From Arcobacter sp. (GTDB lineage: Bacteria; Campylobacterota; Campylobacteria; Campylobacterales; Arcobacteraceae): a stretch of DNA of 64,000 bases. The notes under the pieces are model-generated. The model saw only the letters and a list, made by a program, of their open reading frames with translations. It was not told the origin of the DNA and searched no databases. Where the stretch lies: positions 124,001 to 188,000 of the forward strand of contig JAIFNA010000003.1 of the NCBI GenBank assembly GCA_020048055.1, given 5' to 3'. A program made the position numbers and the translations under genes. Below are positions 44,136 to 52,094 of the stretch, piece after piece (within the stretch, counting starts at the first letter, position 1; every line of letters begins with the position of its first letter).

Positions 44136-45669
44136 AATTCAATCCCTTTTTTATAAGTGTTTTTGCAAATACTCTTGCTTCATCTGTAATATGTTCGCCA
44201 CTTATCATTCGTGAAATTTCTACTACTCTATCATCATAACAAAGTTCATTTACACTTGAAATTTCATCTTTTTTCTCAACTAAAAAATGTTGATTTGCTG
44301 TACTACTTAATTGTGGCTGATGAGAAATAGCAAAAATTTGGTAGTTTTTTGAAAGTTTCTTTAATACTTTAGCTATCGATTCACTCTCTTTACCACTCAA
44401 ATTTGCATCTATCTCATCTAAAAAAAGTATCCCATTTGTTTCACATTCATACATACTTCGTGCTGTTAAAAGTGCTAATCTTAGACGATTAAACTCTCCG
44501 CTACTTAATTTTTTAAGCTCTGTTTTGTTTAGCAAAAAACTAACCTCATCATATCCATTTTGTGTTAGGTTTGTTTTATTTATCACGACATCTAAATTTT
44601 GCAAATACAAATCTGCTAAAAAAATATCCATATCTTGTTTTAAAATCTCACAAAACTGAACCCTAAAACCACTAAGTTTTTCACCAAGAATTTCCAGTTC
44701 TGCTGTTAGTTTTTTATAATTCTTTTCTAAAATAGCTTTTTCAAAAGTTATATTTTCATAACTTTCAAGTTCTTTTGTTTTTATTTGCTTATACTCCAAA
44801 GCCTCTTCGATGCTTCCATATTTTTTTAAAATATTTGATAATTGCTCTATTCTATCGAGTGTTTCTTCAATATTTAAATCTTCATTTGCTTCTATTTTGT
44901 CATAAAACTTTTCAAATTGGTTATTTATCTCATTAATTGCATCATCAAAAAAACTGCTATTAACTTCCAAAATCTCTAACGCTTGAGATATTTTGTTAGT
45001 GTTGTTTAAAAAAGGTTTTGCTTCATTTAAAATTTTCTCAATCTTCTCTTTTTTACTGAGGACATCTTTAAGCCCTTTTAACTCTTCATACTCCCCGATT
45101 TTAGGGTTTACTTTTGCTATCTTTTCAATCTCAAAACGAGCAAACTCTTTTAGATTTTCTAAATTTTCCTCATCTTGAGTTAGTTTTTGAAGTTTTGTTT
45201 TTATCTCTTTAAGCTCATTAAAACAATTTTTAAATTCACTATGACAAATGGTGTAATCTTCAAATTTTAATCCTCCTAAAAAGTCAAAATATTCAAGAAT
45301 ATTTTCACTTTCAAAATCGCTCGTATCTTTTAGATGCAGGTGTTTAAAAAATCCTTTAGAAAAATCATATAAATCGTTTTTTGAGATTGTTTGATTATTT
45401 AAAAAATATCTTGTTTTTGAGACACTAGTTTGTTTAATAATAAATTCTTCATCTATTAAATAATCTTCATTTTTAATATTTTGGTTTGAAACTATTATCT
45501 CGCTAAATTTTGCTTTAGCATCTTTTACCCCAAAAAGTGAAACGATACTATTAAAAAGGATAGATTTCCCAGCACCACTTGGGCCACTAAAAATAATAAG
45601 TCCATTTTTAAAAGATAACTCTACTTTGCCAAAAGATAAGTAATCCTCCAAATAAAATCTTTCAATCAA
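44128..45669 (-). CDS. RecN-like DNA repair ATPase
   Basis: A 513-residue SMC-like ATPase. Walker A is FSGPSGAGKSILFNS near residue 27-41, then long coiled coils (residues about 150-340) form two arms, and the ABC signature LSSGEFNRLRLALL near 387-400 is followed by Walker B ILFLDEIDANLSGKE. It has the RecN order, and holds broken DNA ends for recombination repair in the family. The usual length is about 550. I start it at TTG 45669 behind GGAGGAGC; the ATG at 45684 would put the ribosome site inside the gene. The TTGA start/stop overlap couples it to the 69-residue gene upstream. Confidence 0.8.
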   Translation of the reverse strand: MIERFYLEDYLSFGKVELSFKNGLIIFSGPSGAGKSILFNSIVSLFGVKDAKAKFSEIIVSNQNIKNEDYLIDEEFIIKQTSVSKTRYFLNNQTISKNDLYDFSKGFFKHLHLKDTSDFESENILEYFDFLGGLKFEDYTICHSEFKNCFNELKEIKTKLQKLTQDEENLENLKEFARFEIEKIAKVNPKIGEYEELKGLKDVLSKKEKIEKILNEAKPFLNNTNKISQALEILEVNSSFFDDAINEINNQFEKFYDKIEANEDLNIEETLDRIEQLSNILKKYGSIEEALEYKQIKTKELESYENITFEKAILEKNYKKLTAELEILGEKLSGFRVQFCEILKQDMDIFLADLYLQNLDVVINKTNLTQNGYDEVSFLLNKTELKKLSSGEFNRLRLALLTARSMYECETNGILFLDEIDANLSGKESESIAKVLKKLSKNYQIFAISHQPQLSSTANQHFLVEKKDEISSVNELCYDDRVVEISRMISGEHITDEARVFAKTLIKKGLNFE

Positions 45670-45875
45670 GAAGCTCCTCCACATAACCCTTTATAGTTTG
45701 TATTTTTGATTTTTTCTAAGTAAACCAAAGTATGCTCAAGGACTTTTTTCTCCTCAACTAATGGTTGCATTAAGATATTTTTCTCAGTTAATGAAAGCGA
45801 CTGATTATCAACCAAACTCATCACTTCAATTTTTAATTCATCTAAACGATTATTTAAAACTTCTATCATCTTCAT
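45666..45875 (-). CDS. Small coiled-coil protein between cysK and the RecN-like gene
   Basis: A 69-residue, mostly helical protein with heptad-like leucines (MIEVLNNRLDELKIEVMSL, then a second helix EEKKVLEHTLVYLEKIK) and an end NYKGLCGGAS. No family recognised; two helices joined by a turn suggest a hairpin. It begins 4 bases inside the end of cysK (ATGA) and its stop overlaps the TTG of the RecN-like gene (TTGA). The tight coupling to the RecN-like ATPase makes a partner or a translation-coupling leader for that gene possible, but that is inference. Confidence 0.7.
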   Translation of the reverse strand: MKMIEVLNNRLDELKIEVMSLVDNQSLSLTEKNILMQPLVEEKKVLEHTLVYLEKIKNTNYKGLCGGAS

Positions 45876-46792
45876 TTAAACATACCTGTACTCAAATATC
45901 TCTCTCCACTATCACAAAGGATTGTCAAGATTTTTTTACCTTTGTTTTCTATTTTAGAAGCAAATTCTAGTGCGGCAAAAACATTAGCACCACTTGAAAC
46001 TCCAACCAAAATACCCTCTTTTTTTGCTATTAACCTAGCTGTATTGATTGCGTCATTATCATCAATTTGAATTAGTTCATCATAGATGGATGTATTTAAA
46101 ATAGAAGGTACAAAACCAGCACCGATACCTTGAATTTTATGTGGCGCAGGTTGTCCGCCACTCAAAACAGGAGAGTTTTTTGGTTCAAGCGCAATAATTT
46201 TTATACCCTTTACTCTCTCTTTTAAAATTTTCCCAACGCCACTAATTGTTCCGCCTGTCCCAACTCCAGATATAAATATATCAATATCATCATCCATATC
46301 AGTTAGTATCTCTAGTGCTGTTGTTGTTTCATGTGTTAGAGGATTATCTGGGTTTGAAAATTGATTTAGAACCATACTGTTTACTTCATTTTCATTCAGT
46401 TCTTTAGCTTTTTCAACTGCACCTTTCATACCAAATTCTGGTGGTGTTAAAACTATGTTGGCACCATAAGCACTCATCATATCTCTTCTTTCAATAGACA
46501 TTGACGATGGCATAGTCAGGGTCAATTTTAATCCCATACTAGCACAAACAGAAGCTAATCCAATTCCAGTATTTCCACTTGTTGGCTCTATAATATGTGT
46601 ATCTTGATTGATTCTTCCATCAAGTAATCCACTAGTTATCATATTTAACGCTATTCTGTCTTTAACAGAACCAGATGGGTTCATAAACTCACATTTAGCA
46701 TAAACTTCACCATAAAGTTCATGGTCAAGATTTGCTAGTCTAATAATTGGTGTGTTACCAATTAAATATGCTACGCTTTTTGCTATTTTCAT
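45872..46792 (-). CDS. cysK: Cysteine synthase (O-acetylserine sulfhydrylase)
   Basis: This PLP enzyme makes cysteine from O-acetylserine and sulfide. The 306-residue product has the PLP lysine in NPSGSVKDRIALNMI near residue 38-52, the EPTSGNTGIGLA substrate loop near 69-80 (TSGNT), and the phosphate-cup SGVGTGGTISGVGK near residue 175-188. The loops also fit CysM, so K versus M is not certain. It lies 25 bases after the haem-binding gene and overlaps the small coiled-coil gene. Cysteine supply near a repair ATPase looks accidental. Confidence 0.92.
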   Translation of the reverse strand: MKIAKSVAYLIGNTPIIRLANLDHELYGEVYAKCEFMNPSGSVKDRIALNMITSGLLDGRINQDTHIIEPTSGNTGIGLASVCASMGLKLTLTMPSSMSIERRDMMSAYGANIVLTPPEFGMKGAVEKAKELNENEVNSMVLNQFSNPDNPLTHETTTALEILTDMDDDIDIFISGVGTGGTISGVGKILKERVKGIKIIALEPKNSPVLSGGQPAPHKIQGIGAGFVPSILNTSIYDELIQIDDNDAINTARLIAKKEGILVGVSSGANVFAALEFASKIENKGKKILTILCDSGERYLSTGMFK

Positions 46793-46817
46793 CGTTATTC
46801 CTTTTTATAATGCCAAA

Positions 46818-47252
46818 TCAAAATGGCGATTTACCTGTCCATTCCCGTATCATGTCTCTCTCGTTTTGTGTTAAATCAGCCTCTGGGTGTGCATACACAT
46901 AACTTCTAAGTGGCATAGCATGATATACAGCTTTGTATATTTCAGTTAATTTTGTATCTTTTTGTTCACTTGTATAACTTTCCCATACAGAAAAATTTAA
47001 CCATTTTCGCCCCAAATCTATATGTCTTGACATCGTCCAAGATATTGGAGCAATATGACTATACCAAGGCAAAACCGTATTGTTTGAATGGCAATCATAA
47101 CAACTTCTTTTAAAAACTGCCATAATTTCAGGTGGTGCTTTTATCTCTAAAGCTGGGTCTGTGTTTTTTGGTTCATCATAAGTGACAAAAAATAATTGCA
47201 TTACCAAAAAAGCACCAAGTAAATATTTTAAAATCGTTTTAATAACTTTCAT
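46818..47252 (-). CDS. Membrane-anchored haem-binding domain protein
   Basis: A roughly 144-residue protein of the Haem_bd family: a membrane anchor right at the N-terminus (MKVIKTILKYLLGAFLVM), a linker with proline and charge, then a periplasmic domain with the CxxCH haem motif in RSCYDCHSNNTVLPWYSHIAP. More family residues follow (SRHIDLGRKWLNFS, then HAEADLT-like sequence). The distal ligand is probably the Met in AMPLRSY. I prefer the ATG at 47252; an ATG at 47264 and a TTG at 47288 are alternatives that would only lengthen the cytosolic head. It overlaps the three-repeat membrane gene by 14 bases. Confidence 0.82.
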   Translation of the reverse strand: MKVIKTILKYLLGAFLVMQLFFVTYDEPKNTDPALEIKAPPEIMAVFKRSCYDCHSNNTVLPWYSHIAPISWTMSRHIDLGRKWLNFSVWESYTSEQKDTKLTEIYKAVYHAMPLRSYVYAHPEADLTQNERDMIREWTGKSPF

Positions 47253-47832
47253 CTGAATACTCATATTCTTTGGGCAATTTATCTTCAAATTGTAAAATAT
47301 TTAATTCAATAAAGAAGAAACAAACGATCCAAAGTGCAGCGTCATAAAAATCGAGCCACTCTCCATCAAGTTGCCATAAAATTGCCACAAAAAATAATCC
47401 TATATAAAGTGATACCTTTAAAAATCCCAACACTTTAACAGCAACCCTATGAAAGTTCTTTTCGTAAAAAATCTCATACTCAATAAGCAATGCAACCAAA
47501 ATCCACATCACTGCGTTAAATAAATCCAATATTCCATTTTCATCTATATAAGCAAAAGTCCCATACTCATAAGCTGAATAAACTATCAATATATAAGCTA
47601 CAAATCTTCCACCTTGAAGGAAAAGTTTTTCACTAAATGATTTGTATTCTTGATCCATTTGAGATGTTTCCCATTCTAAAAGAAAAAGCAAAACAATCCA
47701 TGCTAAAGATTCTAATCCCTCTATTATAGTTTGGTGCATAAAAAATAAAACCATATTTAAAGACAATAAACTATAAATTCCCCATTTTGCGTAAGGGAAA
47801 AGTTTTGCTGCCCTTGAATTACTATCAAACAT
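47239..47832 (-). CDS. Three-repeat membrane protein of unknown function
   Basis: A 197-residue protein with about six membrane helices arranged in three similar pairs. The second helix of each pair carries the same pattern: AWIVLLFLLEWE (44-55), MWILVALLIEYE (109-120) and LWIVCFFFIELN (167-178); W45, W110 and W168 are each followed by Glu exactly 8 residues on. The loops before these helices are also alike, with Asp/Glu and a short turn (IIEGLESL, ENGILDLFNAV, GEWLDFYDAA). I do not recognise the family. It overlaps the haem-binding gene, and both may handle the same membrane job. No evidence for a substrate. Confidence 0.8.
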   Translation of the reverse strand: MFDSNSRAAKLFPYAKWGIYSLLSLNMVLFFMHQTIIEGLESLAWIVLLFLLEWETSQMDQEYKSFSEKLFLQGGRFVAYILIVYSAYEYGTFAYIDENGILDLFNAVMWILVALLIEYEIFYEKNFHRVAVKVLGFLKVSLYIGLFFVAILWQLDGEWLDFYDAALWIVCFFFIELNILQFEDKLPKEYEYSDESY

Positions 47833-47900
47833 CTCAAGCCTCCATTATTTTAAGTCGCAAATGTTATCAAATGGCTACAAAAAAGTAGATTATAATTGGA

Positions 47901-48206
47901 CTAAAAAAAGATACCATAAGGTCTTTTCACCTCATCAACAAATTGCTCCACAGAGATATTGCGACCCTTCCTAAAAAACTCTTTCCCTTCAAAGTAAACT
48001 ATAATTGCGGGAACTGCAAAGATGTTTAATCTAGCTACAAACTCTTTTTCATCTTCAATATCAATCCTTAACATCTCAATTTTAGGAAATTCATCTTCAA
48101 ATGCTTTAAAAATCTTCGGGTGTAACGCTTTACAAACAGAACAATGCTCCCCTCCAACATACAACATAAATGCTTTTTTAGAACCAATCATCTCATCTAA
48201 ATTCAT
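47901..48206 (-). CDS. Thioredoxin-family protein
   Basis: A 101-residue protein with the thioredoxin fold reduced to its essentials: strand KAFMLYVGG, active site CSVC (22-25) in EHCSVCKALHP, helix, the MLRIDIEDEKEFVAR stretch and the cis-proline loop FAVPAIIVYFEG near residue 68-79. CSVC instead of CGPC marks it as not a standard thioredoxin. No signal peptide is visible, so it should be cytosolic. It begins 2 bases after the AddB-like gene, as the last member of the ccoN operon. A link to cytochrome or oxidase assembly is possible but unproven, because it seems to lie on the wrong side of the membrane. Confidence 0.85.
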   Translation of the reverse strand: MNLDEMIGSKKAFMLYVGGEHCSVCKALHPKIFKAFEDEFPKIEMLRIDIEDEKEFVARLNIFAVPAIIVYFEGKEFFRKGRNISVEQFVDEVKRPYGIFF

Positions 48207-48208
48207 TT

Positions 48209-50551
48209 TTAATCCTTATCACATAAAATTGTATATGGACAAAATTCACAAACTTTCTTATCATCACACATAACGAAATCTACATTTGTTGTTTTAAGTG
48301 AGATTAAAATCTCATCTAATCTTTTTAATTTCCCCTCAAGTACAATTTCATCTTTGATTGTCCCACTATTTAAATCATAATACCCGACAACCGAAACACC
48401 AAGATTTTTTGATGCTAAGTAGTAAAATTCCAATTGAAAATCAACACTTTTCTCAATCGTTTTATCTGTATCAATTTTCAAATTTGAACCAGTTTTATAA
48501 TCCAAAATAGCAAATGTACCATCTTTTAATCTATCAATCCTATCGATTTTACCTTTTAGCACAACACCATTTTGTACTATTCTAAAATTTCGTTCAAGCT
48601 CAAATATCTCCACTCCAGACTCAATCCTAAGCATCTCGTTGTGAAAGAATTTTTTTATTCTTTTCTTCCAAAGTTCAAGTTCCAAAGTTAGATATGGGTT
48701 TATATTTTGATATGTTGAAATTTGATTTATAAACTCATCAAGTGTATATTTTTTACTTTTATAATTTTGCTCCAATATATTATGGATAATATTTCCAAGT
48801 TCAAAATTTTTTGGTTTTAGTGTAATATCATGTTCATTTAATTTTAGAATATATCCAAAATAATATTTTCGCTTACACTCCAAAAAGACTTTTAAGGAAG
48901 TTGCTGACCATTCGAGCTTACTAAGATCAATTTTTTTAGTTATCTCTTTTGGCGAAATCTCTTTTTTAATATTCTTGTAGATGATATTTGAAAAGTCTAC
49001 TTTTTGAATTTTTGGAGCTTCAAATAGTTCATTAATAAATCTACTCATAGTATTTTCCCTATTTGATACATATGCAATATCAACATATTTTCCATTATTA
49101 AAGAGCTTTTGATAGTAGTATTTTTGAAGATTTTCCCTATCTTGCGGTGTTGGAAGATTTGAGAATTTTTTTACATTTGTTGATATAAATTTATCTTTTG
49201 TACTTCTTTTTGGTACAACATTATCATTAAAATCAATCACGATAACACCATCAAATTTAGTGTGTCTTGTTTCAAGTATCCCCATTACAGTTACTTTTCC
49301 TGCTTTTACATCATCAATGGTTAATTGTGCTAGTTTTGTCATAAAAATTTTAAATCCATCTTTTAGTGACAATTCATTCAAAAGGAGATTGTTAAAAAAT
49401 AAATTTTCTATAAAGAATTTCAACTCCTCTAGGTGTTTCAAAATATCGGTGTTTTTTTCATCTTTTGAAATAAACTTAAATATTTCAAAAAAACTACTTT
49501 TTTCTATCGGTTTGTTCCAAATATTTCTAATCTTCTCATCAATATACGATTTATCAAGATTAAGATATTCAACCCTTTTTTGATGCTTAGGCTCATCTAT
49601 ATTTAGATAATTATTTATTGCACTTGAAACGGTATAAGTTTGAGAGTTTTTAATGTCGCTCCCCATTGCAAAATTAAAATATCCATCATCATCAAAAAAC
49701 TTAACATATTTAGAAAACTTTTCATCTGGCAAAATTAATACAATTTTGGACGCTTCAATCCCGTTATTTACCATTTTATTTATTGAATTTTTCACCATAC
49801 CTATTTGAGTTAATCTAGTTGGTATCTCATATATCTCAATAATTTGCTCCGCTTTTTGTGATGCTTCTTGTTTAATTATTGAATTATTTGAGATATCTAT
49901 CGTGTACAAATTTCCGCTTTTTAAAGATAAGCCAAGTGTTTCAAAAAGCTCAATATTTTTATAATTAAATCTATTGATTTCAACAATAATTTTAATATTT
50001 GTAATTTGCGCCATCTCTTTAATCGTAAAAAATTCAAATGATGAAAAAAATCCCTCATAAAAGATAGTAATCTTTGAAAATTCATCCAAGAACATACTAT
50101 TTATCTGATAATCAAGTGGTAGAGTTATGTTGTCACAAAGATTATTTTGCGCTAAAACATCAATATATTTTTTGTATATTTGATTAAGTAAATCAAGGTG
50201 TTCTGCGTAAAATCCGTAAGTATCATTTCTAGTTAAATCATCTATTGTTTTAAATTCACTGTTAAGTTCATTGAAAAATTTGAAAACATAATCACTTTGT
50301 AAATAAAGTTTTTCAAACTGATTGGAGAGTCCTAATTTTTTTATATCTATTTGTTCAATTGCCAGTTGAAGATAGATTATCCTTAAGTCTTTATCAATAT
50401 GTTTTTTATTTGGTGCCGGTAAAACTACTCGATTTAATAATTCACCTATTGTTATTAGTTTTGGTAAAAGCTGATTGGTAGTTTTTGATTTAGATATGTA
50501 CTCCCTGATTGAACGATTTGTAGGGAATACTAGAAGCTCTTTAGATAGCAT
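48209..50551 (-). CDS. AddB-like PD-(D/E)XK nuclease
   Basis: A 780-residue protein resembling AddB, the nuclease half of the AddAB double-strand break repair complex. The N-terminal two thirds form a degenerate helicase-like body (VFPTNRSIREYISK at the start, IVLILPDEKFSKY). The C-terminal PD-(D/E)XK nuclease domain has LSATSLKVFLEC-type LEWSATSLKVFLECKRKYYF, the catalytic stretch GKIDRIDRLKDGTFAILDYKTG, and a late cysteine group CEFCPYTILCDKD; with C583-type Cys in FLECKRK this looks like the four-cysteine iron-sulfur staple. No addA lies next to it in this window. It overlaps the FixH-like gene by 11 bases. Confidence 0.8.
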   Translation of the reverse strand: MLSKELLVFPTNRSIREYISKSKTTNQLLPKLITIGELLNRVVLPAPNKKHIDKDLRIIYLQLAIEQIDIKKLGLSNQFEKLYLQSDYVFKFFNELNSEFKTIDDLTRNDTYGFYAEHLDLLNQIYKKYIDVLAQNNLCDNITLPLDYQINSMFLDEFSKITIFYEGFFSSFEFFTIKEMAQITNIKIIVEINRFNYKNIELFETLGLSLKSGNLYTIDISNNSIIKQEASQKAEQIIEIYEIPTRLTQIGMVKNSINKMVNNGIEASKIVLILPDEKFSKYVKFFDDDGYFNFAMGSDIKNSQTYTVSSAINNYLNIDEPKHQKRVEYLNLDKSYIDEKIRNIWNKPIEKSSFFEIFKFISKDEKNTDILKHLEELKFFIENLFFNNLLLNELSLKDGFKIFMTKLAQLTIDDVKAGKVTVMGILETRHTKFDGVIVIDFNDNVVPKRSTKDKFISTNVKKFSNLPTPQDRENLQKYYYQKLFNNGKYVDIAYVSNRENTMSRFINELFEAPKIQKVDFSNIIYKNIKKEISPKEITKKIDLSKLEWSATSLKVFLECKRKYYFGYILKLNEHDITLKPKNFELGNIIHNILEQNYKSKKYTLDEFINQISTYQNINPYLTLELELWKKRIKKFFHNEMLRIESGVEIFELERNFRIVQNGVVLKGKIDRIDRLKDGTFAILDYKTGSNLKIDTDKTIEKSVDFQLEFYYLASKNLGVSVVGYYDLNSGTIKDEIVLEGKLKRLDEILISLKTTNVDFVMCDDKKVCEFCPYTILCDKD

Positions 50552-51095
50552 TTGTTTTTATATAAAAATTACCCGTTTCATTTGCGATTTTTATTTGACC
50601 CATAATATTCCAATAAGATTTTTTATTCAAATTCATCTCTTTAGATGACTCATTTGAATTTAACAAAATTTCTTGATTAAAGTCATGAGTTGAGGGCATT
50701 GTAAATAAAATTTTTGCCTCTATATTTTTAACAATCTCTTTTGTCATTTTATCTTTTACAACAACTGAGATATTATTTTTTCCAATATGTAAAATATCTT
50801 TTCTAATTTTTCTATTTTGGATAACTCTTTGAGATAAATATATATCATCGTATGTTAAAGAATTTTCAACAAAGTCATTAATTTTAATTTCAATATCATA
50901 CTTAGCTTCAAATTTCTGATTATTTAAAATAATTTTATTAAAATTTGCATCTACATCGTGGTAGTAGCCCATAAAAGTATTGTCATTATCTTTCCCAACG
51001 CCTGCACCTAATGTCATGGTGATTGTCCACGCAATTAAAGCTATACTAAATAAAAACTTTGCAATAAAAAGTGTATATATTGTTCTTTTACTCAT
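50541..51095 (-). CDS. FixH-like membrane protein
   Basis: A 184-residue protein with an N-terminal membrane helix (IYTLFIAKFLFSIALIAWTITMTLG, about 6-30) and a long periplasmic beta-rich domain. The turn GYYHDVDANFNKI matches the FixH pattern of a helix followed by Y-x-x-x-V-D/A-N and a domain for copper loading or assembly of cbb3 oxidase. Similarity is weak in the C-terminal half and no classical copper-binding cysteines are visible, so FixH is a likely but not secure name. It overlaps the TPM-domain gene by 8 bases and the AddB-like gene by 11, within the oxidase operon. Confidence 0.6.
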   Translation of the reverse strand: MSKRTIYTLFIAKFLFSIALIAWTITMTLGAGVGKDNDNTFMGYYHDVDANFNKIILNNQKFEAKYDIEIKINDFVENSLTYDDIYLSQRVIQNRKIRKDILHIGKNNISVVVKDKMTKEIVKNIEAKILFTMPSTHDFNQEILLNSNESSKEMNLNKKSYWNIMGQIKIANETGNFYIKTNAI

Positions 51096-51756
51096 TACTT
51101 TTAGCCTTTATCTTTTTCTCTCTCATAATAATAATAAAATATAAAATTATTCCAGCAACAACGAGTGTATACATAAATACTTTCCATATTGTACTTGCTG
51201 TTTTACCTTCACTTCCAATACTTGAAAGCAAACTAATTTGTTTGTGTTCTGCTATTACATCAGCTATTTGAGCATACCCATTCAAACTAGCTGCGCTAAC
51301 TTTAGAGCTTAAAAGATTTTTATCTTTTGCTGCTAAAAGAGGTATAACATATTCATCTAAAACACTATCCTTATCGACCACACTCGCGAGATCATCACTC
51401 ATGAGTATATTTGCATATTGCTGATCTAGTGCTATTGTTAATACAACAAAGGGCTTTGTTCCATTTAGGTCTTGTTTTACTTTTAAAATTAATTCATTTT
51501 CTTTTTGCTTCATTAGAGCTATTCTATCTTTTATTGGCAACTCTGGGTCTATTCCATTATCACCCTTTACATCAAGATATATGCTAGTTCCTAGTTTTGC
51601 TTTAGCTTCATCACCAATTGAATTAATCTTTTCATAAGCTCTTTGATCTATTAAACTTCCACTGTTTAAAATAAATTCGCTGCCGTTTAAATTTGAAATT
51701 AAAAAAAGAGATGCTAAAAGCACCCCTTTTCTAATATGTTGATACATATTATTCAT
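51088..51756 (-). CDS. TPM-domain membrane protein in the cbb3 operon
   Basis: A 222-residue exported protein with an N-terminal signal (MYQHIRKGVLLASLFLISNLNG), then a TPM (YgcG-like) periplasmic domain with GSLIDQRAYEKINSIGDEAKAKLGT and LKVKQDLNGTKPFVVLTIALDQQYANI, then one C-terminal membrane helix (about 192-212) and a Lys-rich end. TPM proteins are linked to photosystem repair and membrane protein quality control; the bacterial role is unclear. Start ATG 51756 is preferred to GTG 51759. It lies 3 bases after the 30-residue peptide gene and overlaps the FixH-like gene. Confidence 0.65.
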   Translation of the reverse strand: MNNMYQHIRKGVLLASLFLISNLNGSEFILNSGSLIDQRAYEKINSIGDEAKAKLGTSIYLDVKGDNGIDPELPIKDRIALMKQKENELILKVKQDLNGTKPFVVLTIALDQQYANILMSDDLASVVDKDSVLDEYVIPLLAAKDKNLLSSKVSAASLNGYAQIADVIAEHKQISLLSSIGSEGKTASTIWKVFMYTLVVAGIILYFIIIMREKKIKAKSNE

Positions 51757-51759
51757 CAC

Positions 51760-51852
51760 TTAACCAACAAAAACTCTAGTTGAGTCAAAAAATGATAAAT
51801 ATATTGTCGCGACTGCTGAAACCACCAATAACCATGCAATAATTTTTTCCAT
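51760..51852 (-). CDS. 30-residue single-helix membrane peptide in the cbb3 operon
   Basis: A very short gene: ATG at 51850-51852, stop TAA at 51760-51762, giving 30 residues that read MEKIIAWLLVVSAVATIYL and then SFFDSTRVFVG. One strong membrane helix covers about residues 4-22, followed by a polar tail. AAGGA precedes the ATG at the proper distance (AAATAAGGATATATT). It fills the 105-base gap between the DUF4006 gene (9 bases) and the TPM gene (3 bases), as real operon genes do. It resembles the single-helix subunits of haem-copper oxidases such as CcoQ/CcoH, and may be one, by inference. Confidence 0.7.
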   Translation of the reverse strand: MEKIIAWLLVVSAVATIYLSFFDSTRVFVG

Positions 51853-51861
51853 AATATATCC

Positions 51862-52092
51862 TTATTTTTCAGTTCGCATCGTATGATTTTCTGTGCTATT
51901 CATCTTCAGCCCAGTTAAATCCTGATTGATTGTGTAATATTTTTCAGCATTGTCTTTTTGTGCAGCAATACCAAAATATGTCAAACCACCTAAAATACTT
52001 AAAAGTAATACTACGGCTACTAAATATCCAGTAATACCATGAAGGGCGAATAAGCCCCTTTCTGATTCATGCATCTCTTTATTTAAACCCAT
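51862..52092 (-). CDS. DUF4006 family protein
   Basis: A 76-residue protein of the DUF4006 family, known essentially from Campylobacterota. It has a short polar head (GLNKEMHESERGLFALHGITG), one membrane helix at about residues 22-43 (YLVAVVLLLSILGGLTYFGIAA) and a polar tail with TINQDLTGLKMNST. It sits 2 bases after ccoP and is a usual member of the ccoNOQP operon in this phylum. Its role in the oxidase is unknown; as an abundant single-helix protein it could be an accessory subunit. Confidence 0.85.
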   Translation of the reverse strand: MGLNKEMHESERGLFALHGITGYLVAVVLLLSILGGLTYFGIAAQKDNAEKYYTINQDLTGLKMNSTENHTMRTEK

Positions 52093-52094
52093 AA

